A DNA stretch of 64,000 nt from Juglans regia (Eukaryota > Streptophyta > Magnoliopsida > Fagales > Juglandaceae), in the NCBI RefSeq assembly GCF_001411555.2, contig NC_049911.1:32895044-32959043 (forward strand), in the 5' to 3' direction. Below, piece after piece: positions 10,740 through 23,200 of the stretch (position 1 is the first letter of the stretch; every line of letters starts with the position of its first letter). Under the pieces are notes generated by a model that did not search any database, was not told the DNA's origin, and worked only from the letters and a program-made list of their open reading frames with translations. The position numbers were made by a program, and so were the translations under genes.

Positions 10740-11350
10740 TCTTACTTGAACTGTTGAGGGCTTGGAAACCCTTGGACAGTTCGAGAGCTTCATTTTATGG
10801 TGAGGCGAAAGTGCCCACACCTACTCTTCCTCATTGAAACCAAAAGCACGAGGGAGATGATTGAAAGAATTAGAAATAAAATAGGATTTAACAGAAGCTT
10901 TACAGTGAATGGCAAAGGAAGTATTGGAGGGTTGGCAATGATATGGAAATCTGATGCTGATATAGAAGTTGAATCATATATTAATTCACACTTACCTATT
11001 AGAGTTAATGATCCACAAATTGGGAAGGACTGGACCCTTACAGGGTTTTATGGCAACCTAGTAACTGCAAAAAGAGAAGGTAGTTAGCAGTTATTAAAGT
11101 TTTTACAACCTATGGATCATAGACCATAGTTGTGCATGAGAGATTTCAATGAAATACGTCATTAACATGAGAAACATGGGGGACCAAACATGCATTTTGC
11201 TAAAATGGAAAAATTTAGACAAGCTTTGCAAGATAGTGACTTAAGTGATATGGGATACATTGGCACAAATACACTTGGTCCAATAACAAAGAAGGACATG
11301 AATTTACCAAGGAGATGTTAGATAGAGTGCTTGCTAATATGAATGTATGA
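10740..11350 (+). pseudogene. LINE endonuclease remnant
   Basis: MVRRKCPHLLFLIETKS and GGLAMIWKSDADIEV, then WTLTGFYGN, match the endonuclease/exonuclease/phosphatase fold that nicks target DNA in plant LINEs (the LFL-ET-K, G-G-L-WK and TGFYG positions). The family motif DFNEI is still readable near 11140. At least three in-frame stops lie between 11085 and 11160, so no active enzyme can be made. Confidence 0.75.
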
Positions 11351-11779
11351 GTAAGTTTCAAGTTATTACCGTTACCATATTAGCAGCATGTTCTTCAGAT
11401 CACAATCTTCTTTTAACAAACCTGAGACTCAGTTAGGCAGGATAAAACAATTTCAAGAGAGGAACACAGGGAATGATTAGGAAGAAATAAAATAGATTTA
11501 TAGATATGTGAATATGAGATTGGAGCAAGATGAGTTGTAGTGGAAACAAAGATCTAAATAAAGATGGCTCAAAGAGATGGATAAAAATACTAAGTATTTT
11601 CACACTTGTGCTACTCAGATGTGTAAAACTAATTCTATTAACAACATTAGTGATGGTGAGGGGCATCTTCATACTACTTCACAAGGTATAAATTAGACTT
11701 TTCAGGATTTTTTCACTAATATGTTTGCTACTTCTAATCCCTCAAGTCAACTACAATGTGTGGAGTCTATGCCATTACT

Positions 11780-12680
11780 AATTACAGAGGAGATGAATAA
11801 TAATATTTCAAAAGAATTTGTTTCCTCAGAGGTATAGGAAGCTGTCTTTAACATGAACCCCATAAGTTCTTCAGGACTAGATGGTTTTTCAGCTAGATTT
11901 TTTCAACAACACTGGGACATAGTAGGTAAGGATCTGTGTGAAGCAGTCACAATGGCATTGAACACAAATAGGTGGGACAGTTCTAAAAATGAGGCTTTTA
12001 TAGTCTTAATTCCAAAAACCAAAAATCCTACATATGTCATAGAATTTAGGTTAATTAATTTGTGTAATGTTGTATACAAAGTAATGGCTAAGGTTCCAGC
12101 CTACATATTGAAGACAATATTGCCTAATATCATATCCCCAACTCAGAGTGCATTTATTCCAGGGAGACTAATAGCAGATAATGTAGTAGTTGCCTTTGAA
12201 GCCTTGCACTCTATTCAATGTAAAACGAGAGGTTTAACTGGGTACATGGCTCTAAAGTTGGATATGAGTAAAACTTATGACATGTTGGATGGGAGTTTTA
12301 TTGAAATTGTGATGGAAAAGACGAGATTCAATAGAAGATGGATTAACTTAAATTTGAACTGTGTAACTACAGTCTCATACTCTCTCTTAATTAATGGATC
12401 CCCACAATCAGTCATTACTCCATCTCAAGGCATTAGACAGGGTGATCCATTGTTACCCTATCTATTTATACTATGTTCAGAGGCCCTAAGTCAAATGCTC
12501 AACAAGGCAGAAGAAACAAGAATGATAACTAGTTTACCACTGGGTAGAGGACAAATTCACATAAATCATCTGTTCTTTACAGCTGATAGTTTGTTATTCT
12601 GCCAATCTTCATCTTTGGAATGGACTAGGATGCTACATCTTATAGGCCAATATGAAATAGCATAAGGACAGAGGCTGAAT
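11780..12680 (+). pseudogene. LINE reverse transcriptase remnant
   Basis: The longest intact piece is 11853-12665 (270 aa). It has the LINE reverse-transcriptase landmarks SSGLDGFSARFFQQHW, FIVLIPKTKNP, SAFIPGRLIADN, KLDMSKTYDM (motif A Asp retained) and GIRQGDPLLPYLFILC. In motif C the usual FADDSLLF reads FTADSLLF, so the first catalytic Asp is an Ala. An in-frame TAG precedes the piece and TAA ends it. Known role of the family: target-primed reverse transcription. Confidence 0.88.
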
Positions 12681-13559
12681 AAAGAAAAGTCATTTTTTTT
12701 AGTAAAAACACGCAGCTTTCAACAAGGGACAACATCACTAGTATTTCAGGGGTCAGAATTACCAGCTTCTACGAGAAATATCTTGACATTCCAGCTTTGA
12801 TAGGCAGATCAAGAAACAAGGACTTTAAAGAAATATTTGATAAAGTCGGAAGAAAAATGAGCAATTAGAAGCTAAAGTTTTTATCACAAGCAGGGAGGGA
12901 AATCCTAAGAAAATATGTTATACAAGCCATTCCTACTTACTCGATGTGAGTTTTTAAACTCCTTAAAAGCTTGCTGAAATAGCTAAACAGGCTGATGAGA
13001 GAGTATTGGTGGGGTCAAGCTAACTACGAGAGGAAAATGAACTAGTTGAGTTAGTCTCAAATGGGAATGTCCAAAGAGATAGGGGCTTGGTTTTAGAGAC
13101 TTTAAGAACTTTAACCTTGCTTAGTTAGTAAAGCAAGGTTGGAGGATTATTAAAAATCCAAATTCTCTAGCATCAAGAATTATGCAGGTTAAATATTTCC
13201 CTCAAACAGATTTCTTCAATGCTAAGTTGGGTAGCAATCCCTCTTATATATGAATAAGCATTTTATCTGCTAGAGCTCTATTTCTAGAAGGGACCATATG
13301 GAGAATTGGTAATGAGAAATCAGTAAGAATTTGATCAGATCCTTAGCTGCCTCAACCTACTTTATACAAACTTCAAAGTGAGAACAATTTATTGGGAGAT
13401 GATGCTAAAGTGAAGGTTCTTATTCAATCAGAAACCAAGGAATGAAACATATCTTTGATCAAAGCAGTTTTTAATAACACTGAAGCAGACCTAATAATTT
13501 AGATTCCAATCAGTCAGAACAATCAGCAAGACAAGTTGGTTTGGAGAAGCAATGCAAAT

Positions 13560-14400
13560 GGATTTTTTACAGTGAGGAGTGTTTATCACTTACAAGGAGA
13601 ACTATAGGAAAGAAAAAATGGACAAAATTCTCATAACTTCCACTCTTGAGAAGAATGGACCAGATTCAGATTGTGGAAGCTTGCTATATCACCAGCAATC
13701 AAGAATTTCTTGTGGAGAGCATGTAGGAATATTCTGCCTACCAAATTCAATCTATGCAAAAAGAAAATTCTGGAATACCCCATTTACCCAATATGTCTAT
13801 TGGAACCAGAAACTATAGAACAAATACTTTAGGAATGTATTTCAGCTATTGATATTCTAGATCAAAGTTTCAGGAAAATTCAAAAAAGTCAGTTATCATA
13901 CATAAGTGTTAAGGACTTCTTGCAAGACATGTTCAAAAAGCTAAATAAGGAAGAGATGATTGAACTTCTTTAATTCTCTGGAATTTATGGTGTAGAATGA
14001 ATGAATTTGTCTTTAAGAACATACTCATTGATCCAAACATAGTGTTACACTAAGTGAATCAAATGCTGATAGATATTTTTGTTTTAGAATTAAGAGACAT
14101 TACTCAGACATCATCTACAAACACAAGGAGAGTTACATGAGAGTGTCCACCTCAAGATTTTTGTAAGATCTATTGGGATGTGGTAGCTGACATTAGTCAG
14201 TATAAAAAAGGGATGGGTGTTGTTGTTAGAGGCGAGGAAGGAAATTTGCTGGCTATTTTGAGGAAGAAACAAGTTTCTTTTCCTGATCCACTTATAGCAG
14301 AGGCAATAACTGCTCATGAGCAAGATATTCAAGCCTCTATGGCTAAATACGTACACTGTCAATTTAGGCACACAATGTATTTTATGCCTTATTTGTAACA
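13560..14400 (+). pseudogene. LINE zf-RVT and RNase H remnant
   Basis: Around 13560-13830 the broken frames carry the zf-RVT pattern (ISPAIKNFLWRACRNILPTK in shifted frame, then PICLLEPETIEQIL). At 14170-14310 comes an RNase H piece, KKGMGVVVRGEEGNLLAIL with IAEAITA, in the position this domain has at the 3' end of plant LINEs. Stops and frameshifts separate the parts. Confidence 0.65.
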
Positions 14401-14495
14401 AACTGTGTAGTTCATATTGAGAATCCTCCTAACTATCTCCGATTATTGTATTAGAACAAGTTATCAATGAATGATGTTGATTAAAAAAAAAAAAA

Positions 14496-16983
14496 GCTAC
14501 TTAGTTTTTTTTTTTTTTTAAAAGAGACTAAAAAACATTAAAAAAAAAGTATCCATAAATTGAAAACTAAATATTTCTTCCCCGATTTCATGCAAAAGCT
14601 GGCCAAGCCCATTAACAAAGTTGGGAGTATCAAGACATGTATTTAATTAATATTTAATTCCGATATTGTTGACTCCATTAGTACGTCTTATCAAAACTCA
14701 ATCCATCATCATCGCACGAAGGAGAATCGACATCAACACTGTTGGACCCACATGTCCGCACAAAAAGACACATTTCTCAAACGATATATTGGATCAGACA
14801 ATAGACCTTTCCCATACACAGAATGTAAAGAATAATAAAGAATATTGTTCAACACTAATAATTATTATATATAACAAGAAATTTAAAAAAAAAAAAGAAA
14901 AAGAGAGTTGATCATCATCAAGTAATAATATAAAAATATTGAGGCAGCGAACGTGAGATATGATTCGCTTCACTGTCCGCAGAACCCACTCTCCCTTTTT
15001 AATTTATACATGATAGTTTGACCGCGGGACAGCATTTTGGCCTTGGATTACGATCGAAAGCCAGCCAATTTCTCCCTTTTATTTTATTTTATTTGTTTGC
15101 TAAGCAAGCAGCTCCTTACATTATTAATTAATTAGCTTTTCACAGTGCATGGTCATGTTGCTTACAGCAGGGACCATCAGAATCAAAATCAAATGTAAAC
15201 ACACTCCCGCCGAAGTCTCTGCCAATCTGCTTTCCCTAATTTCCTTTTTCTCATCTTCCTTTTATATTTTCCTGACTTTGCTTTTTCTGCTTCCTTCCTT
15301 AGTGTAAAAGCAGTTTTAACTCTTATCCGGGTTTTAAGGTCTTGCCGCCTGCTGTTTTCCACTGCCTCATACCTAATCACTATTTTCTTTTTCTTTTTTT
15401 ATTTTTTTCCCCCCTCTGAGCAAGTTTGTACTGCTCAATAATTAAAGATATCAGAACGTGGGTGGAGTTAAAAAAAAAAAAAAAAACATGGATACCATTT
15501 GTTTTTTATTCCAACTAGGGTTATATAATATATATATATATATATATATAAGGACAAGTCATCGGATCAAATGGTACTGCGACATAATTTAATTTTTACA
15601 ATATATTTCACGGGAGAATTGTTAAAGAATTATCGTGTGTACAATCTGCAACCATGCTAATTAAATCATGTAGATTAGCGAAATCTAAAGTCCATGCATG
15701 GCAGAGTCTTATAAATTTGAATCTCTATATATTATTTTAGAGATAATCGAAATATAGGGGAGTAGTTTGAAACTTTGAACGCACAGATCTGCAACTGCAA
15801 GCTAGCTGGATGGCTAAAGGCCGATAGACACGTCCTTGAAAGCAAAATCCAGCGACCGGCCATTCCCCAGCTAACTACCTATCACCTCTACTGTACTCAG
15901 TTTGCTGTTTTTCTATTATTTTCTTCGTGAGATGGCCCGATGGGTTGTACTCTAGGCCAGTACCGCATATCTCTACACAGAAAAATATATTAACTAACCA
16001 CAAATCTGCAGGTGATCACATGCAACATGGCATCTTCAGGACTCAGCCGACACGTGTACTAAATTTTGGAAGAAAACATTATTGTTTTCTATTGCAAACG
16101 TGTCAAGTCGGCGACATGCATGCACGTGGATATCAGGCTCTATCCTCTCGCAGAAAGGTAGCAGAACTCCCCCAGCTCCATGCCTCCTTCAGTTGTACTC
16201 GTGTGTGTATATAGATACAATATATGTATTAATATACAGACGTATATATATATATATCATGCTTTGGATCCTATTAAGGTCACCGTACGTACAGTACGAG
16301 TACTGTGACAAACAACTTCTACTCCCATCTTCCACATTCACCTGCTTACAACGCCCCCCCCCATGCACTGTTCTAATTCAATAATTTTGTCACATGGGAT
16401 AACGCGTCAAGCAATCAACCGATCAAGGATGTTAATTCCTTATGATAATTATATTCTCAATATGTGAATGATATAAACATATATATATATATATACACAC
16501 ACTTTAGACCAATTTTATCACTCTTTTTTATTTTTTGATTTAGAAGTTCAAATGATAAGAACTTGCTTTGATGATTAAACGCGGAGGAGAATGATCTGGG
16601 TTGTCGATTTTATGGAGCCAAAAAAGGGAGGTTTTTTTTTGTTTTGTTTTGGCTTTGTAGAAGACAAAAGAAAGGGACACGCGGCACACGTAGGACCAAT
16701 TGAAATGATTTGGATACAACCTTCTCTTCAGGGGTCACCGTGTCCCCTCCTCTTCCCTCTTGCTTCCCCTCTGTCATACACATCTCATATCCACACACTC
16801 TCTCCTTCTCTCCCTTATCTCTCTCTTTCTCTCCTTTAGATAAATAAGAATAAATATGCTTTAGTTTCGTCGGTCAAAGAAGATATATACAGGGAGAGAG
16901 AGAGAAGGGCACACACCGCCTAAGCGTCCCATGAAAAGCTTCCACTTGCTTTGCTATCTCAAAACCCCTCAATTAATGTGGCA
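14496..16983. other. Intergenic region and upstream regulatory DNA of the AIL5-like gene
   Basis: About 2.5 kb without a supported gene. It contains homopolymer runs near 14506 and 15471, a TA run at about 15528-15551, and short TA runs near 16240 and 16480. The small ORFs at 15189-16839 are in unrelated frames and lack motifs. The last kilobase is pyrimidine-rich (for example 16780-16850), as is common in plant leaders and promoters. It should contain the AIL5 promoter, but I can assign no specific factor sites. Confidence 0.5.
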
Positions 16984-16990
16984 TATAAAA
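16984..16990 (+). promoter_or_regulatory. Candidate TATA box of the AIL5-like gene
   Basis: tataaaa about 320 nt before the main ATG at 17311. If used, the leader would start near 17015-17020, just before or after a short uORF (atg at 17014, stop after 11 codons). It would also include an in-frame upstream ATG at 17068. Position-based call. Confidence 0.4.
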
Positions 16991-17310
16991 ACTATTTCTT
17001 ACTGTTTGTTTGCATGAATCATTTTCATTTTCCTATCTCAGTGAAATAGCTTCGATCCTCGTGCACGGTGCATCTCTCTCTGCCCCTTTTCATCTCTTTC
17101 TTCTACCTCTACCTCTATATCTGTGACATTCCTCAGCCCGTTTCCTTACCCATTTACCTCCTCACAAGGGTCTTAAGACTCTTAACCCTCCCTACCTCTC
17201 CCCGTAATCTCTCTCTAGGAGTTAAAAGAAGTATTTTTTGCTATTTCCAAAGACAGAAAACCCCAAACCCACACACCCTCCCACGCATCTCTTTCACTCT
17301 CATCGACGAC

Positions 17311-20281
17311 ATGGATTCTTCTCCTCAGAACTGGCTCGGCTTCTCTCTTTCCAACTACACCAACTCCCAATTGCCCTCTGACTCGTCCCCACTCTCCCTC
17401 TTCCAAGCCTTCACCTCCTCCACCCCAGGTTCAACATCTCTATCCATCTCTCCCAACGTCCCCACGCATATGCATGCCGACATAATCACACATGACGTAG
17501 AGACCGATCGATACGTATCCTTGTTCGATCATATCCTATCTTATTTCTTTTTTATTTATTCTATCGCAGGTACTGTTGTCGACGCAAGGCCAGAAGAAGA
17601 TGCAACTGCTGGTGCAACCGACCTCTCCATGTTCACTGCCGGTCCGAAGCTTGAGGACTTTCTCGGCTGCTCCACCGTCACAGCCGAAACTGCACCGCTG
17701 GCTCAGTTTTCTAGCGAGACTCCCATGACGGTGACTATGTGCGAGCCCGAGATGTACGACTCTGAGCTCAAGACCATAGCCGCTAGCTTCCTCCGAGGGT
17801 TCTCCACCCAACAGAAAACCCAAGCCCAAAAGCAGCAGGTGGCTCCAGCTGACCTGCCGCCCAAGAAAACCGTAGACACGTTTGGCCAACGTACGTCCGT
17901 CTACCGCGGAGTCACCCGGTAAATTCATACTGGAGGAATTTTTAAAACCAAGATAAAATGAAAAAAGTAGTGTTTTGTTTTTGCTTAATTATTTTAGCTC
18001 ATCCTCCTCATCATGGCTCGAGGTTCTTTAGAACATAAAATGACTAAAAAATGTCCTTTTTCGTTTATGAAAAAAAAAAATACTAGGCATCGGTGGACGG
18101 GTAGATATGAAGCTCATCTGTGGGACAACAGTAGCAGAAGAGAAGGGCAAAGTCGGAAAGGAAGACAAGGTAATTTTTTTCCCTTGTTTTTTAGGGTTTC
18201 GGAACGGTTTCTAACGTGCGCCTTGGGGGCGTACTGTAATCTGGGTCCATGGGTCCACGAGATCAGCTTCTGAGACTTTTCAAAGAGAATGGTCCTGACG
18301 GACGAGGTACCTGTGTCCCTCTGTGACCGGAATTAATGGGACTCGGTGCGCATCTCAAGGAACATGACGATGGGCTCAGATTGGGTCTCCTGTACGGGCT
18401 CTCTGTGCTCCATAGGCGCGCGTTAAGTTTCCCCTAGTGAATTATGATATAGTGCGCATTTAATGTTAGGGCGAAGATTCTGATGTGGCTTCTGTTGTTT
18501 CTTTGATTGTTCCTTTGCGTGGCATGTACACGACGGATGATTACCATCATGGATGTGCTCATAATATCATCATTATTTCAGTTTATTTGGGTGAGTTCTC
18601 TCTCTTGCAAGTAAATAGTAATTCTACATAATTATCGCCATCATGTTGTTTTTACTATATCGACATAAATGGACTTTCGTGAACGCTAGTAGTACGAGGT
18701 GACCTTAGATTTTGTTTACTGTGGCAGATTCCTTTTTGCATGAATGTGTAATCTAATCTGGCTTAGATTCCTCAAGGATCTCATTCTGCCAATAATTGTT
18801 TTTTTAGGTGGTTATGATAAAGAAGAGAAAGCTGCAAGAGCTTATGATCTGGCAGCTCTCAAATACTGGGGCAAGACCACTACAACCAATTTCCCAGTGA
18901 GTTTGTACTCGTTGACGATCTAGTTTCCTTTTGTTTTTTTCCTAGGTCGCCGTTTGGATCCGAATTTCTAATTATTATTATTATTATTATTATTATTATT
19001 TACTTTCTAAAGGTTTCTAACTATGAGAAAGAACTGGAAGATATGAAAAACATGAGCAGGCAGGAGTTTGTTGCTTCTCTTCGAAGGTAAAATATACCAT
19101 TCGATCAAAAAATATATTTTGATTTGCTTTTAGCCACCGTTTTCCTTTCTCATGGTTTTTTTTTTTTTTTTTTTCGAATACTTTCAGTTGCTAGTCTTGT
19201 ATCGATGTAGTAGTGGATGATGTAAAAGGTGTCGCTGATACATTTTTTCCTTTTCCTTTGTTTATGTTTAGGAAAAGTAGTGGGTTTTCCAGAGGAGCCT
19301 CTATCTACAGAGGCGTCACGAGGTTTGCTACATTATTCCCTCGTTCTTTGTTCAAGATATTTTGTCTGTATTAGTAGTAGCTAAATTAATGTGCTTACTT
19401 TATTTATCGTCTTCTTTATGATCAGGCACCATCAACATGGTAGATGGCAGGCAAGAATAGGAAGAGTTGCCGGCAACAAAGATCTTTACCTCGGCACTTT
19501 CAGTGAGCTTCTTTTCTTTCGCTAACCTTATTTGCTCTGTCTGTTTATTGTCTTATTTGTATATGATAGGTTCTCTGTTGTTTTTGTTTGGGGTTAAACA
19601 GGCACCCAAGAAGAAGCAGCTGAGGCCTATGACATTGCTGCAATCAAATTCAGAGGCCTTAACGCTGTGACCAACTTTGACATGAGCCGCTATGACGTTA
19701 AGAGCATTGCCAACAGCAATCTTCCCATCGGTGGAGGCAAATCAAAGACTTCTTCGGAGTCCGTTTCTGATAGCAAGAGCATTGACGGTAGCCGATCGGA
19801 CGACCGAGATCTTTCCTCGGCGTCCTCCGTAGCATTTGCATCGCAGCCCTCGACCTCTGCCTTAAGCTTTGCAATACCCATCAAACAAGACCCATCAGAT
19901 TACTGGTCCCTTCTTGGTTACCAGAACAGTTCTCTTAACAATGCTAAGAACGCTAGCGTTGCACCACATTTATTCCAGTGTTCGGTCAATGGTTCCGCCT
20001 ATCACAGCAACACCACACTACCCTTCAGCATGGATTTTTCTGCAACTCCCAGCTCTGCCAACGAAAGCAGTAGTGGGTTCTTCAATGGAGGTTATGCTCA
20101 GCATCAGAACAATGCTACTCCAATCCAATATGCCACACCAGTTGCCATAAGTAGTAACATTAATGGTTATAATGAGAGTTCCTCCAGTTATGGAAGCAGC
20201 TGGATTGGCCCGGCTCTGCACACATTCCAAACTCATGCAAAGCCAACTCTTTTTCAGACGCCAATTTTTGGCATAGAATGA
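17311..20281 (+). CDS. AIL5: AINTEGUMENTA-like AP2 transcription factor, AIL5/PLETHORA5 type, nine exons
   Basis: A two-AP2-domain activator of the ANT/PLETHORA clade, nuclear, known for roles in embryos, meristems and organ initiation. Exons: 17311-17428, 17570-17918, 18087-18169, 18582-18590, 18808-18896, 19013-19086, 19272-19322, 19426-19502, 19602-20281; 1530 nt, 509 residues. AP2 domain 1 starts at SVYRGVTR (149-156) and domain 2 at [15 protein letters not shown] (from 251). The 9-nt exon 4 encodes the VYL of the GRQVYLGG turn, a hallmark of this clade. AIL5 affinity rests on QNWLGFSLS near the start, [32 protein letters not shown], and the C-terminus TPIFGIE. Two AP2-1 positions depart from what I know of the family: WDNSS (usually WDNSC) and YWGKTT (usually YWGPTT). 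Start chosen by homology; an in-frame ATG lies 81 codons upstream. Confidence 0.93.
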
Positions 20282-23200
20282 GCGCACAAGATCAGGGGAC
20301 GAGAACCCGGGAAAATTAAAGTGTTAATAAATTAAGCATATGGGGCTCAACTTTAGTTGAAAATAGAGTGGCGGACTGACAATCATAATTCGTAGGAGCA
20401 GAGCTAGTTGACACTGTACTGACTGAAGTTCTTTTTTATGTTCATGGTGGTTCTTTTTCTGGCTTTTCCATTTTTATTATTTTGCCTCTTCTGACATGAT
20501 TTACATGGGTATAACGGGAAAGAATACTTTTGTAATCCTTCCATCTTAATGTTGGTATTAAATTTTCAATGTGAAAAATTTCAGCACTCTCTCGATCTGT
20601 TGCCGTGTCGTACTTTTTAGGGTCATCTTGCTGGAGTATTTGACAATGACGGGCCTCCATTCACTATAGGATATTGGCTTATAGATCGAAAATGCCTCAT
20701 TACGTGATGCGGCATATAACACTACTGTCACATAATTCCGTCCGTTGATCACTCTTATTCTTCTAATCGAGATTGCATTAGTCTAAAAACAGGAATACAC
20801 GTGATCAGGAGAGCCTGAGTAGTCCAAACAACAAAATCTCGTTGTATGAAAGCTGTAGAATATAAAATAGAAAACGGGTAATAATATTGGGTTCAATCAA
20901 TTAGATCCGAATTTATTTTCCTTGACTAGTCTACGGAGATCAAGATCGTTAAAGATCAAGCTGCAACTTGCATATATAAGTCCTTAACCGGTGGAAGAAT
21001 TAGATTGCATTCAAAGAATTAATGGGTCTTTAAATCAATTCATGTTCTAGCTAGTGTTATCCATTGGAAGTATAAATTAATATGGTTGGATATATCATAC
21101 ATGTTTATAATATGATTACATAGTCCAGATTGGTATAGAGCAAGTACTCATCAAGGATATATATTTGCTTCACCAAGCAGTTGATCAGATGGAGTAGTAC
21201 TATATAAGTTAGTTAGGTTGATTCGAAAGATATGGAGACAAGAAATCCATTTGTGTTGTGCGTGTAGCATTTGATCAAGGCTTGAATTTGCTACGGAGAG
21301 TGAAAGTACTCCTGCATGGCATGGGATGTTTTAGGCGCGGCAATTGCAAATGGGTTCAGATGATTGGCAGTCGACAAGCATAGTGGTGTAACAGGCGCGT
21401 TGTTTTGACGACCAAGGACAATATTAATCGAGCATGCATGCATATTTCGAACATAGAGTAAAAAAGGTTCTTGTGTCATAATGAATTATATAATATGCTG
21501 GTTTTAATTTATAGGAATGCTCCTAGCGGCCATTAGATATAATATATACTTCAGGAAGCTGTATTAATTGATATATATATATATTAATTAATGAATATGC
21601 ATGCAATTAAGATGGTTTAGTCGTGTTCGTCCGATTGAAATGGTGATTTTAGGAGAGCGTTTACTAGATTGATCAGTTTGTCTTAAATTCTTTAATGCGC
21701 ACCCCCCACCCCCCAACAGGAAAAAATAAAAAAGCAAAAGGCAAAAAGACATTTTATTGGGCTCTTACTTAATTAAGAGCGGGAGGGCCACAACCTTGAC
21801 CAAAAGCAAGAGCATAGACTTTCTAACATAGACGAACAATAATAATATATAACATTAATAAGACAGACACAAAACCCACCTTACTGTACATCTTTTATTC
21901 GGAGTGCCTTTCAAAATGGAAAGAGGTTGAATTCAAAAAATAATGTCCTTTCTTGTCTCTTGTAACCCCGTATTAGATGATGACTGTCCTTTGCACCTTT
22001 CGGCGCTCATTGGATAGATCTTCACCCCACCAACGTGCCCTCATCTTTGACTACGGTTTTGACCCACCTTCTATCTATCCAAATAATGTTTTCACTATTA
22101 TATATATAGTACTATATATATATATATGTTTATTTTCCTTATATGCCTCTCTTTGAACCCTTGATCTTTGCAGTAACATCCCTCCGAGCTCGAAATGATG
22201 GGGAAACGAAAAGGAAATGAAATGAAAGGAAAGGAATATCCTAATAAGGATAATTTTTTTAATTTTTATCAGCTACTGATCAGATTGTGACCCTCTTGAT
22301 CTTTAGCTATAAATCATATATATCTCAAGCACTCAAGCGTATAGATGTTCATCAATTAAAGAAGTTATTATTGCTCGATCGCGTTTAAATTGATCACGAG
22401 AGTATGCTTAATTTCTAAAATAAGTTTGGGATTTATGTTTGAAAATGTATCACATCTGTTTTTCTTTTCCTTCTAGCTCTAATTAATAATAATAATAATA
22501 ATAAAAACATTTATTGATAAAAATAATATGGGCGAATGATTCATATCGTTTGAAACTTGTTCAAAAGGTTAGGTGAATTTTACAACAATGTTTCAGAAAT
22601 ATTTAAAGTACTTGGCCGAGTCAGTGTTAGCATTATATTATAATATATATATAGATTCACATTGTCCAATAATATAGCTTCACATTGTCACAAGTTGTTC
22701 CTTCAATAATAAACCTTTAGAGAAATAGTAACACGTGATTTTGAGGTGACGTGCGTACAGTATCTCGAATATGATAGCCGATCAATTTACATTATGGACA
22801 AATCAATGCTGCCCAGCGGTCCATACATTGCATGCTAGGTATGTTTTGCACTTTTTTTAATAAGAAAATAGATTTACATAAAAAGAAATTATTTTTTAAT
22901 AAGAAATCTTGTTTTTTTCTTAAAACGAATACATGAAAATTGTACAACTTAATATTAAATTTAATATTACTCGATAGTATGCATTCAGACAAATATTAAT
23001 ATCTCATTATTTATTATTCTGGCCGCACACATGTTGGAATATATTAAGGTGTCTGTCGGGCAAATTCTGTATTTAACCAATTATATAATTGTTGGGATAT
23101 TATATATGGATGCTTTAATACAATAGAAAGTTAAAATTGCTTAACTTTGTCGTATTACTTGACATATAAATTGCTTTGTGATCAGTACTAGTAAAACCCA

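Larger units (their letters stand above)
9379..14495 (+). mobile_element. Decayed LINE (non-LTR retrotransposon)
   Basis: The domain order is that of plant L1-type LINEs: a DUF4283-like RNA-binding region and zinc knuckle, apurinic-type endonuclease, reverse transcriptase, zf-RVT, and RNase H. It ends in a 13-nt poly(A) run at 14483-14495. All segments run on the plus strand in the expected order, so this is one nearly full-length insertion, but every ORF is broken by stops and frameshifts. It lies between RPA2 and the AIL5 promoter. The 5' boundary and target-site duplication are unresolved. It should be inactive, since ORF1, endonuclease and reverse transcriptase are all interrupted and one catalytic Asp is gone. 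Confidence 0.88.
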
